64,000 nt of DNA from Flavobacterium sp. 9R (GTDB lineage: Bacteria; Bacteroidota; Bacteroidia; Flavobacteriales; Flavobacteriaceae): contig NZ_LR733413.1 of NCBI RefSeq assembly GCF_902506345.1, positions 440,531 to 504,530 on the forward strand, read 5' to 3'. Below, piece after piece: positions 57,503 to 64,000 of the stretch. The stretch's first letter is position 1. Each line of letters starts with the position of its first letter. The notes beneath the pieces are model-generated. The model worked only from the letters and a program-made list of their open reading frames with translations, had not been told where the DNA came from and ran no database searches. The translations under genes and the position numbers were made by a program.

Positions 57503-57803
57503 AATTTAAGTTTTGGTAAATAAAGCATTAAACTTTTGTTAAATTTATCAAAAAATAGTGTTCAAATTATGAATGTCATAGTTGAGGTTTCTACTACAAC
57601 GTTTTAGTGTTTACAACTTTATTTTAAAAGTATTTTTTATAACAAATGAATTTAGAGATTCTTATAAAATTAACATCATATTGAAAATGTGCTATTTTTT
57701 TAATAGTTATGCCTGTTTTTAAGGTTAAAATGATGATTATTTTGAAAAATATTAAAATGAAACCCAACAGAGCATTTCCGATTTAAAATAGAGCGGATAT
57801 TCT

Positions 57804-57908
57804 CTAGGAGCACCACATTCTTGCGCACCACACGAGTCGTCCCGCTGTCCGTTATATCTTGCTTGTCGAACCCCGCCAAGCAAGGATGCCACTGCCATCG
57901 GGGCTAGG
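57804..57908 (+). repeat. Dispersed intergenic element, copy D
   Basis: CTAGGAGC is separated by about 30 bp from GTCCCGCTGTCCGTTATATC, then a hairpin (CTTGCTTG and CAAGCAAG, 11-nt loop) and GGATGCCACTGCCATCGGGG. Confidence 0.8.
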
Positions 57909-57931
57909 TGAGGGTTTTTGGTTTTCATAAC

Positions 57932-57970
57932 ATAAAAAAAACAGCAGTATTCATTTTGAACAGTGCTGTT
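57932..57970 (-). terminator. Terminator after the lipoprotein gene
   Basis: AACAGCAGTATTCA pairs with TGAACAGTGCTGTT (12 of 14 paired), with a T run on the minus strand. Confidence 0.65.
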
Positions 57971-57995
57971 TTGGGAATGATGTTGTCAAACGTTT

Positions 57996-58532
57996 TTATT
58001 TACTACTTCGCCTAAGTTTCTCTTTTGTTGAAAAGGCAATTCTAATGTTGGGACAATTGTCTTTTACTTTGTTGGTATGAATCAGCGTGTCATTTTTGAA
58101 GATGAATTTTTCATTCTCAAAGATTTCATAAGTAGCTTCACTACCGCTTGGTTCACAGTCTTTTATTGTTTTGTAATCTCCACTATACGGCTCGTTAAAA
58201 GGAATACATATAACTCCAAATGGATGTTGAAACAAACATCCTTTTGGTTTTGTACTATTTAAAATGATAGTGTCCTTTTCAATTCTCCATTTTCCGCTGC
58301 TTTTGGAACCGCTTTCGCAACTTCGACTTGAATATTCGAAGCTGTTGTTTTCCTTGATGCTTAATTTTGCTCTAAAAGGCATTCCTTGAACAGTGTCATA
58401 CCACGTTCTCACAAACTTTGGATTTTCGATGGTTGGTTGTAACTCTTTTTTGCAACTTGAAAATAAAATCAAGCAACCAAACAGAAAGCCTGTTTGGTTT
58501 TTGAAGTCAAAGATTTTGATTGTATTGCGCAT
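57996..58532 (-). CDS. Lipoprotein of unknown function
   Basis: The 178-residue protein has an N-terminal signal with lipobox FSSC (Cys27) followed by KKE. The mature part is a beta-rich, Cys-containing domain (about 45-175) with a YDTVQGMPFRAKLSI start and GKWRIEKDTIIL, resembling lipocalin-like small lipoproteins. I recognise no specific family. It is in an accessory-looking block of four minus-strand genes. Confidence 0.7.
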   Translation of the reverse strand: MRNTIKIFDFKNQTGFLFGCLILFSSCKKELQPTIENPKFVRTWYDTVQGMPFRAKLSIKENNSFEYSSRSCESGSKSSGKWRIEKDTIILNSTKPKGCLFQHPFGVICIPFNEPYSGDYKTIKDCEPSGSEATYEIFENEKFIFKNDTLIHTNKVKDNCPNIRIAFSTKEKLRRSSK

Positions 58533-58637
58533 AGGAAAAAATGGTGCTGCTTGCGGTTAAGGTGGTTTTGGCTGGTATAAAATCGTAATATGAAAAGGAA
58601 ATTGCCCGAATCTATTGAAGTTGTAATTGCTAGTTTT

Positions 58638-59066
58638 CTACCACTCTCTGGGAGCTATCAGTTCTTCTGCATCAGCATTGAATCCATAAGCTTTAGCAAT
58701 AAAGTCAAAGTCAGCAGCAATTGATTCTCTAGCACCAGTTTCTATTTCGCTGTTTTGCTCAGAGAATTCGTTTTGTAAATTATTTATTTTTTTTGTCGCT
58801 GTATGTGTTAACTTATAAAGTGCGTCATTGTTGTTAGGCGATGTTTTTTCAATATCAATACATAGTTCAATAAGGATTGTTTTCACTTTGTCAACGAGAA
58901 ATTTTGGGAAATAGGAATCAGCATACATATCTTTTAAATAGGCATAATTCTTCATTTTATCGTTTTTTAAATTTTCTTGATTGACAATTGTATTTTGATT
59001 TGTCGCTTGCTGACCATTGCAAGAAAATAAAATCAAAGAAATTATTGCAATAAAATATCCTTTCAT
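58638..59066 (-). CDS. Lipoprotein with DUF5713-like domain
   Basis: The 142-residue protein has a lipobox LFSC (Cys16), a short Asn/Gln-rich linker, then a helical domain from NYAYLKDMYADSYFPKFLVD onward that I recall as DUF5713. Members of that family are usually cytoplasmic, so fusion to a lipoprotein signal is unusual. An internal ATG before KNYAYL could start a cytoplasmic form. Function unknown. Confidence 0.72.
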   Translation of the reverse strand: MKGYFIAIISLILFSCNGQQATNQNTIVNQENLKNDKMKNYAYLKDMYADSYFPKFLVDKVKTILIELCIDIEKTSPNNNDALYKLTHTATKKINNLQNEFSEQNSEIETGARESIAADFDFIAKAYGFNADAEELIAPREW

Positions 59067-59118
59067 TTTTTATAAAATTAATTATTTGTTATCTGGTTCA
59101 TTGATGTTTTTTTCTTTT

Positions 59119-59823
59119 CTAACTAGGGTTAGCTGCTGTTAGAATCTCATTCAAGAGTATTTTAGAGTAATGATTAGATGTATTCACAAAGTCAATAAGG
59201 AATTCTGAGCTATTAATTTTAAAGTATACTTCTTGTTCCGAATATTTAATATTATGTTGTTTAAGTTTTTGAATACCCTTTAAAGAGTGTATTTTTGTTG
59301 TGTTGACTTTATTGAGTTGATTCTCATTGTGTACAATTGCATTTCGAATGCTTTTAAAATCTTCTAGTTCTTTCCAAGATTGGTTTTCAGCAGAGGCAGT
59401 TTCTATATTTAGAACTAAATTCATATATTTTCTGACAGTATCAATATCGCTATTCCCTTTTAAATCTTTTATTTTTAGTGTTTTATCTTCAAATTGTTCA
59501 CATTTTTTTCCAAGTTTTGTGAAATGAATCTCGAATAGTGAAAATAGCGAGATAAATATTGAATTATAAAAGAGATAATCAAAGTCGTTTTCGTAAACTT
59601 TTTGACTTAACATTACTGATAGATTATTATCAACGTATTTATCCCAATCTCCATCTTCTGAAAATGATTTTTTACTTATTTCTAATCTTTCACTTAATGT
59701 ATTCAATTTTTCTTCACGAAAAATAATTACATCTTTGCAAATAAGTAGCAAAGACTCAGAATTGCTTTTAAACCTCAAATAATTGCTAACTATTTTACTG
59801 TTGAATTCACTTATGTTTTTCAT
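59119..59823 (-). CDS. HEPN-like protein
   Basis: The 234-residue all-helical protein has no signal peptide. Its middle contains an FKSIRNAIVHNENQ motif, an R-x4-H pattern (Arg160, His165) as in HEPN ribonuclease and toxin families. An aromatic-rich helix (about 85-105) precedes it. HEPN proteins often take part in antiphage or toxin systems, but no matching MNT or kinase partner gene is adjacent. Its base composition is more AT-rich in appearance than neighbours. Function inferred only at fold level. Confidence 0.65.
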   Translation of the reverse strand: MKNISEFNSKIVSNYLRFKSNSESLLLICKDVIIFREEKLNTLSERLEISKKSFSEDGDWDKYVDNNLSVMLSQKVYENDFDYLFYNSIFISLFSLFEIHFTKLGKKCEQFEDKTLKIKDLKGNSDIDTVRKYMNLVLNIETASAENQSWKELEDFKSIRNAIVHNENQLNKVNTTKIHSLKGIQKLKQHNIKYSEQEVYFKINSSEFLIDFVNTSNHYSKILLNEILTAANPS

Positions 59824-59869
59824 ATATGTAAATGCTTATTACCTGTTCTCACTATACTTTATTTAGCTT

Positions 59870-60487
59870 TTATTTTGTTTCAAGTTCGTTAATCAGTTTA
59901 ATTAGTTTTACTCTATTTTTGCTTGATTTCATCCAATCAGGAAGTTTCTCAACCATTGTCCAATGAGTTCGATTGTTTCTTTCTCTTAAATCAGCGGATT
60001 TATATTTTTTCAAATAGGCTAAATGTTCATAGTTAAAAGCCCAAAAAATATGATTTCTGAAGTTTGAGTTTATCCAAAGTGGAAGTCCAAAATAATTTTC
60101 ATTTGTTTTTCCGCTATTTGAAAACAACCATTCTTGTGAAATATTTCTTGGCTCGTAATCTTGTGTTATTCCACAATTTTTACATCTAACTGCTATTTTT
60201 TCTTTTTTCTCATTAACATTCGGTATTATCAAATTAATTTGCGAAGAACAATTTGAACAATTGCATTTTAATTCCACTCGGAAAGTTTCTTTACGTCCTC
60301 GTTGTGAATAATGACAATATGAACAAGTTAAAATTCTTTCAGAAAAGTAAGAATTGGGTGTTTCTTTTTTAATAACTGCCTTTTTGTTACATTTTGGACA
60401 CTCAACATATATATCATTCTGAAAATTACATATTGTGTAATTTTCGTCTTGAAATCTATTGTCAATGTTTTCAGTTTTAGTTTTCAT
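59870..60487 (-). CDS. Zinc-ribbon protein with four Cys clusters
   Basis: The 205-residue protein has paired cysteines CPKC (30/33), CSYC (55/58), CNCSNC (75-80) and CKNC (102/105), enough for two zinc ribbons, then a helical region with WMVEK-like and SLRERNNRTHW patterns. I recall this type being annotated as TFIIB-type zinc ribbon proteins in Bacteroidota. It might bind nucleic acid. It is 46 bp upstream of the HEPN-like gene on the same strand. Confidence 0.7.
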   Translation of the reverse strand: MKTKTENIDNRFQDENYTICNFQNDIYVECPKCNKKAVIKKETPNSYFSERILTCSYCHYSQRGRKETFRVELKCNCSNCSSQINLIIPNVNEKKEKIAVRCKNCGITQDYEPRNISQEWLFSNSGKTNENYFGLPLWINSNFRNHIFWAFNYEHLAYLKKYKSADLRERNNRTHWTMVEKLPDWMKSSKNRVKLIKLINELETK

Positions 60488-60664
60488 AAAATTGCTTATA
60501 ACTAGTACATGTGTTTGATAAAATCACTTCAAAGTACTCTTTTTCTGGATGTTTGCTAGGATAAGAATCACATTATATAGTATTCTCAAATATATACAAT
60601 TTTCATTACAAATCTTTTGCTTGTTTAGGGTTTGTTGATATTGGTTTATGGTTATTGTTTGAAA

Positions 60665-60706
60665 AAACACACCCCCAACCCCTCTCAAGAGGGAAGTTGT
60701 AACTGC
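60665..60706 (+). repeat. C-rich dispersed repeat, intact copy
   Basis: AACACACCCCCAACCCCTC is followed directly by TCAAGAGGGAAG and TGTAACTGC; CCCCTCTCAAGAGGG can form a hairpin. Confidence 0.6.
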
Positions 60707-60759
60707 AAAAAAAAGGGGATTTGTAATTTATAAATTGGAATTTCTTCGCATAACGTTTC

Positions 60760-60837
60760 TAGCCCTGATGGGAGCGGCATCCTGTGGCTCTGGGGTTCAG
60801 AGCCACAGATATAGCGGACAGTAGGATTAAGCTCCTA
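60760..60837 (-). repeat. Dispersed intergenic element, copy E
   Basis: Read on the plus strand it runs TAGCCCTGATGGGAGCGGCA, then a perfect 11-bp hairpin (CTGTGGCTCTG and complement, 5-nt loop), then ATATAGCGGACAGTAGGA and GCTCCTAA. The central arms differ fully from other copies but pair perfectly. Confidence 0.85.
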
Positions 60838-60889
60838 AATAGTTGTGTAATGGAGGAATTTGCCCTTCGACTATGTTTAGGAGGATATT

Positions 60890-60950
60890 TTGGGATTTTT
60901 GATTTAGGATTTGAGATTTAGGATTTGAGATTTAGGATTTAGGATTGGCA
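60890..60950 (+). repeat. Short tandem repeat (GATTTAGGATTT/GATTTGAGATTT units)
   Basis: Units of GATTTAG and GATTTGA alternate for about 60 bp. Probable slippage-derived sequence. Confidence 0.6.
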
Positions 60951-60957
60951 ATATAAA

Positions 60958-61045
60958 AACACACCCCCAGCCCCTATAACTCCATTTGTTTATTTGCTTT
61001 AGAGTCGTTGAATCTTCGATTTCAAGAGGGGAGTAGTAACTGCAA
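60958..61045 (+). repeat. C-rich dispersed repeat, interrupted copy
   Basis: The AACACACCCCCAGCCCCT half is separated from the TTCAAGAGGGGAGTAGTAAC half by about 50 bp of unrelated sequence that is absent from the copy at 60665. Confidence 0.6.
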
Positions 61046-61055
61046 GGATTGAGAT

Positions 61056-61175
61056 TTGCCCTTCGACTGCGCTCAGGGTGACGTTTTTGGGATTTGGGAT
61101 TTAAGAATTAGGATTTAGGATTTGGAATTTAAGAATTTGGAATTTTGCCTCCGACTGCGCTCAGGGTGACGTTTT
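61056..61175 (+). repeat. Two CGACTGCGCTCAGGGTGACG units
   Basis: Nearly identical units at about 61058-61085 and 61147-61174, with a diverged one near 60861. They resemble a repeat seen widely between Bacteroidota genes (from memory). Confidence 0.6.
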
Positions 61176-61189
61176 TGAAATTTTGTAAT

Positions 61190-61309
61190 TTGCTTTTGCT
61201 TTTGCTTTTGCCTTTTGCCTTTTGCTTTTTGCTTTTGCCTTTTGCCTTTTCCCTTTTGCTTTTTGCTTTTTGCTTTTTGTTTTTTGTTTTTTGTTTTTTG
61301 CTTTTTGAA
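61190..61309 (+). repeat. Low-complexity TTTTGC/TTTTGCC microsatellite
   Basis: About 120 bp of TTTTGCC, TTTTGCT and TTTTTGT units. It yields long spurious open frames on both strands. Confidence 0.85.
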
Positions 61310-61384
61310 ATTGAAAATGTCATCTTGTCATATTTTTTTCCGCCATTTTTGGAGCAAACTGACAATTTATAGACTGACATCGGC

Positions 61385-61400
61385 TTGGCACAGTCCTTGA
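61385..61400 (+). promoter_or_regulatory. Sigma-54-like -24/-12 promoter of dnaK
   Basis: TTGGCACAGTCCTTGA matches TTGGCACGN4TTGC at all but two positions, with exact spacing between GG and the TTG. A start near 61411 gives a leader of about 46 nt. Two CTGACA half sites (61359-61364 and 61374-61379), 15 bp apart, lie just upstream and could bind an activator. No CIRCE-type TTAGCACTC repeat is present. Confidence 0.6.
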
Positions 61401-61456
61401 CTTACCGACCTCGAGTTGTTAAAACGAGTATACAATAAAAATTAAATATATTAAAA

Positions 61457-63340
61457 ATGGGTAAAATAATCGGAATTGATTTAGGTACGACCAACTCTTG
61501 TGTTTCTGTAATGGAAGGTAATGAAGCAGTTGTTATTCCTAACGCAGAGGGAAAAAGAACAACGCCATCTATCATCGCTTTTGTAGAAGGTGGAGAAATT
61601 AAAGTGGGTGATCCTGCAAAAAGACAAGCAGTAACTAATCCAACTAAGACTATTGCTTCTATCAAACGTTTTATGGGACATACTTTTGCTGAAACTCAAG
61701 AAGAGGCAAAAAGAGTTCCTTACACAGTTGTAAAAGGTGACAACAATACACCACGTGTGGATATTGACGGTCGTTTGTACACTGCTCAAGAATTGTCAGC
61801 TATGACACTTCAAAAAATGAAAAAAACTGCTGAAGACTATTTAGGTCAAACAGTAACTGAAGCAGTTATTACTGTTCCTGCTTACTTTAACGATGCACAA
61901 CGTCAGGCTACAAAAGAGGCTGGTGAAATCGCTGGTTTGAAAGTTATGCGTATCATCAACGAGCCAACTGCTGCGGCTTTGGCTTACGGATTGGATAAAA
62001 AAGGAACTGACCAAAAAATTGCTGTTTACGATTTAGGTGGAGGTACTTTTGATATCTCTGTATTGGAATTAGGAGACGGAGTTTTCGAAGTATTGTCTAC
62101 TAATGGTGATACTCACTTAGGTGGTGATGATTTTGACCAAGTAATCATTGACTGGTTAGCTGACGAATTCAAAGCTGAAGAAGGTATTGATTTACGTTTA
62201 GACCCAATGTCATTACAACGTATTAAAGAAGCTGCTGAGAAAGCAAAAATTGAATTGTCTTCTTCTGCAGAAACTGAAATCAACTTGCCATACGTTACAG
62301 CTACGGCTTCAGGACCAAAACACTTAGTGAAAAAATTATCTCGTTCTAAATTTGAGCAATTAGCAGATACTTTAGTAAAACGTTCTATGGCTCCAGTAGC
62401 ACAAGCATTGAAAGATGCAGGTTTGTCTACTTCTGACATTGACGAAGTTATCTTAGTAGGTGGTTCTACTCGTATGCCAAAAATTGTTGAAGAAGTTGAA
62501 AAATTCTTCGGTAAAAAAGCATCTAAAGGAGTTAACCCTGATGAGGTTGTAGCTATTGGAGCTGCTATCCAAGGTGGTGTATTGTCTGGAGATGTAAAAG
62601 ATGTATTGTTACTTGACGTTACTCCTTTATCTTTAGGTATCGAAACTATGGGTGGTGTAATGACTACTTTAATCGAAGCTAACACTACTATCCCAACTAA
62701 AAAATCTCAAGTTTTCTCTACTGCTGCTGATTCTCAACCATCTGTTGAAATCCACGTATTGCAAGGAGCTAGAGCAATGGCTGCGGATAACAAAACTATT
62801 GGTCGTTTCCACTTAGACGGAATTCCACCAGCACCAAGAGGTGTTCCTCAAATTGAAGTTACTTTTGACATTGATGCTAACGGTATCATCAAAGTATCGG
62901 CTACTGACAAAGGAACTGGTAAATCTCACGATATTCGTATCGAGGCTTCTTCTGGATTAACTGCTGAAGAAATCGAGAAAATGAAAAAAGATGCAGAAGC
63001 AAATGCTGACGCAGATAGAATTGCAAAAGAAAGAGCAGAGAAATTGAACGAAGCTGACAGTATGATTTTCCAAACAGAATCTCAATTGAAAGAGCTTGGT
63101 GATAAATTATCTGACGATAACAAAGTTGCTGTAGAGTACGCTTTAACTGAATTGAGAATGGCGCACCAATCTCAAGACATTCCAGCTATTCAAACTGCTT
63201 TGGATAACATCAACGCTGCTTGGAAAAAAGCAACTGAAGCGATGTACGCTCAAGGTGAACAAGGTCAAGCTGCTGCTGAGCCACAAGCTCAAGCACAAGG
63301 AGATAATGTTGAAGACGTTGAATTCGAAGAGGTTAAATAA
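61457..63340 (+). CDS. dnaK: Hsp70 chaperone DnaK
   Basis: The 627-residue protein has all Hsp70 ATPase signatures ([10 protein letters not shown] at 4-13, [28 protein letters not shown]), the substrate-binding beta domain (about 385-500) and the helical lid ending in [12 protein letters not shown], the typical EEV-type tail. It folds proteins and serves in heat-shock recovery. dnaJ and grpE are not adjacent, as is common in this phylum. A sigma-54-like element is the likely promoter. Confidence 0.98.
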   Translation: MGKIIGIDLGTTNSCVSVMEGNEAVVIPNAEGKRTTPSIIAFVEGGEIKVGDPAKRQAVTNPTKTIASIKRFMGHTFAETQEEAKRVPYTVVKGDNNTPRVDIDGRLYTAQELSAMTLQKMKKTAEDYLGQTVTEAVITVPAYFNDAQRQATKEAGEIAGLKVMRIINEPTAAALAYGLDKKGTDQKIAVYDLGGGTFDISVLELGDGVFEVLSTNGDTHLGGDDFDQVIIDWLADEFKAEEGIDLRLDPMSLQRIKEAAEKAKIELSSSAETEINLPYVTATASGPKHLVKKLSRSKFEQLADTLVKRSMAPVAQALKDAGLSTSDIDEVILVGGSTRMPKIVEEVEKFFGKKASKGVNPDEVVAIGAAIQGGVLSGDVKDVLLLDVTPLSLGIETMGGVMTTLIEANTTIPTKKSQVFSTAADSQPSVEIHVLQGARAMAADNKTIGRFHLDGIPPAPRGVPQIEVTFDIDANGIIKVSATDKGTGKSHDIRIEASSGLTAEEIEKMKKDAEANADADRIAKERAEKLNEADSMIFQTESQLKELGDKLSDDNKVAVEYALTELRMAHQSQDIPAIQTALDNINAAWKKATEAMYAQGEQGQAAAEPQAQAQGDNVEDVEFEEVK

Positions 63341-63373
63341 GTATTTAGTACCTAGTACTAAGTAGTAAGATTG

Positions 63374-63405
63374 AAACCGAGTCAGTAATGGCTCGGTTTT
63401 TTTTT
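63374..63405 (+). terminator. Terminator after dnaK
   Basis: AAACCGAG pairs with CTCGGTTT (10-nt loop), then a run of nine or more T. Confidence 0.8.
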
Positions 63406-63499
63406 ATGATTTTTTTAGGAGTTATATCTTACTTTTTAATATTTATTTAAGGATTGTTTTGTTAATTTCGATATAGTTAACACTTAAAAGCTACAGAAT

Positions 63500-64000
63500 A
63501 TGAAAAAAAACTATGCCCTAGGGGTCTTGTTCGCCACGTTCTTGTTTATTGGATGCTCTAATGATGAGGATGAAATACCAAAAAATGTTCAAAAGTCTAA
63601 AGTTGCTGCTACCATTGATGGGAAGGCTTGGGCAGGTGATGTGCAATACGCTAATCTAATAACTGTTAAGGAAAATGAGATTCAAAATCTTAATTTAATA
63701 GTTGATGATGCTAATTATAAAGTTATGATAGGTGTTCTTGAACCAATTAATCTAACTCCTTCAAGTATTCTAAAAGACTATGACTTTACGGATAGCTTTA
63801 TGGGAAGTAATGGTAGGGCAGTTTTTAAACTTATCAAAAAAGTAAATAAAAAAGAGATTACTTACTTTCCAATTAAAGGGTATCTAACGTATACAGCAAT
63901 AGATTTGAACAAAAAAACATTCTCAGGTACGTTTAGTTTTGAAACAAAAATTCAGGAAAGTAAAAATATTTCTAAAGATGCTCCAGAAAAAATCACTATT
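63500..64000 (+). CDS. Surface lipoprotein, DUF6252-like (3' truncated by window edge)
   Basis: An ATG at 63500 opens a frame still open at the window end (167 codons seen). It has a lipoprotein signal with lipobox FIGC (Cys19), followed by SNDEDE, an acidic surface-export signal. The mature part begins with AATIDGKAWAGD, an Ig-like start common in DUF6252 lipoproteins, and is beta-rich. Function unknown. Confidence 0.8.
   Translation, partial: MKKNYALGVLFATFLFIGCSNDEDEIPKNVQKSKVAATIDGKAWAGDVQYANLITVKENEIQNLNLIVDDANYKVMIGVLEPINLTPSSILKDYDFTDSFMGSNGRAVFKLIKKVNKKEITYFPIKGYLTYTAIDLNKKTFSGTFSFETKIQESKNISKDAPEKITI

Larger units (their letters stand above)
57503..57995. other. Intergenic region upstream of the GH57 gene
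   Basis: The 493-bp region holds dispersed element copy D (57804-57908) and a terminator for the next gene (57932-57970). Near-matches to -7 elements exist before the GH57 start but none fits exactly. No gene is seen. Confidence 0.6.
60488..61456. other. Repeat-rich intergenic region before dnaK
   Basis: No gene is supported over 969 bp. It holds two copies of a CACCCCC-CCCCT-AAGAGGG-type element (60665-60706 and 60958-61045, the second split by about 50 bp), dispersed element copy E, three CCCTTCGACTGCGCTCAGGG-type units, GATTTAGGATTT tandem units, a low-complexity GCTTTTGCC run, and the dnaK promoter. Confidence 0.7.

Noticed and set aside
60665..61175. CRISPR array
   Set aside because: Repeats are of several types, irregularly spaced, without uniform spacers or cas genes.
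61129..61400. Lys/Ser-rich and Phe/Leu-rich open frames on both strands before dnaK
   Set aside because: They are translations of a TTTTGCC microsatellite; no start context or conserved pattern.
61401..61430. CIRCE-like operator before dnaK
   Set aside because: CTCGAGTTGTTAAAACGAG is an imperfect palindrome but does not match TTAGCACTC-N9-GAGTGCTAA.

Overview
The window looks like a chromosome segment of a Flavobacterium-type member of the Bacteroidota. The evidence is AT-rich sequence, Bacteroidota promoters (TTG, 17-23 nt, TAnnTTTG), surface-lipoprotein signals (Cys followed by acidic residues), a type IX secretion C-terminal domain, a SusD-associated style glucan locus, and many lineage-typical hypothetical genes. 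No rRNA, tRNA, CRISPR array, insertion sequence or complete prophage is visible.

Layout. 1-6.1 kb: the 3' end of a beta-glucan (laminarin-like) utilization locus, with a surface glycan-binding protein (cut by the window edge), a surface GH16 lipoprotein, a GH3 beta-glucosidase and a second secreted GH16. 6.1-12.1 kb: ECF sigma factor with a 47-residue gene behind it, endonuclease III without its iron-sulfur cluster, a BCP peroxiredoxin, a YCII-like secreted protein, a large conserved unknown, and an MBL-fold hydrolase. 12.1-16.4 kb: minus-strand operon of a BatA/VWA membrane protein, a dihydroorotase homologue that has lost its metal histidines, a DUF4870-like membrane protein and an esterase. 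16.7-19.2 kb: lactonase-fold protein and DEAD-box helicase.

19.3-26.9 kb is the most striking region. It is a minus-strand cluster that reads as a polysaccharide synthesis and export machine: a processive GT2 synthase, a TPR plus YaiO-type outer-membrane barrel, a periplasmic DUF4838 glycosidase-like protein, a receiver domain with Ser at the phospho-acceptor site, and two paralogous membrane-anchored HEAT-like proteins at the two ends. The parts resemble PgaA/PgaB/PgaC by role but the accessory and regulatory parts differ.

26.9-39.3 kb: housekeeping genes (TIGR02757, LolD, MsrA, FolE, SerA, SerC, LuxC-like acyl-CoA reductase, dicluster ferredoxin, a SAM methyltransferase, and a small redox group of DUF6952-like protein, thioredoxin and 2-Cys peroxiredoxin). 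39.7-48.1 kb: a peptidoglycan-recycling neighbourhood (NagZ-like GH3, AmpG, GHL10 hydrolase, AnmK) interrupted by a KilA-N gene and also carrying a HisKA-only protein. 48.6-57.5 kb: an APC amino-acid permease, KatG, and a 1491-residue GH57 amylase with four starch-binding-like modules and a T9SS tail. 58.0-60.5 kb: a small accessory block of two lipoproteins, an HEPN-like protein and a zinc-ribbon protein. 60.5-61.4 kb is repeat-rich non-coding DNA leading to dnaK, which has a sigma-54-like -24/-12 element. The window ends inside a surface lipoprotein gene.

Six copies (five clear, one degenerate) of a dispersed 70-105 bp intergenic element are scattered through the window. Each has conserved flanks and a central hairpin whose arms differ in sequence but keep pairing.
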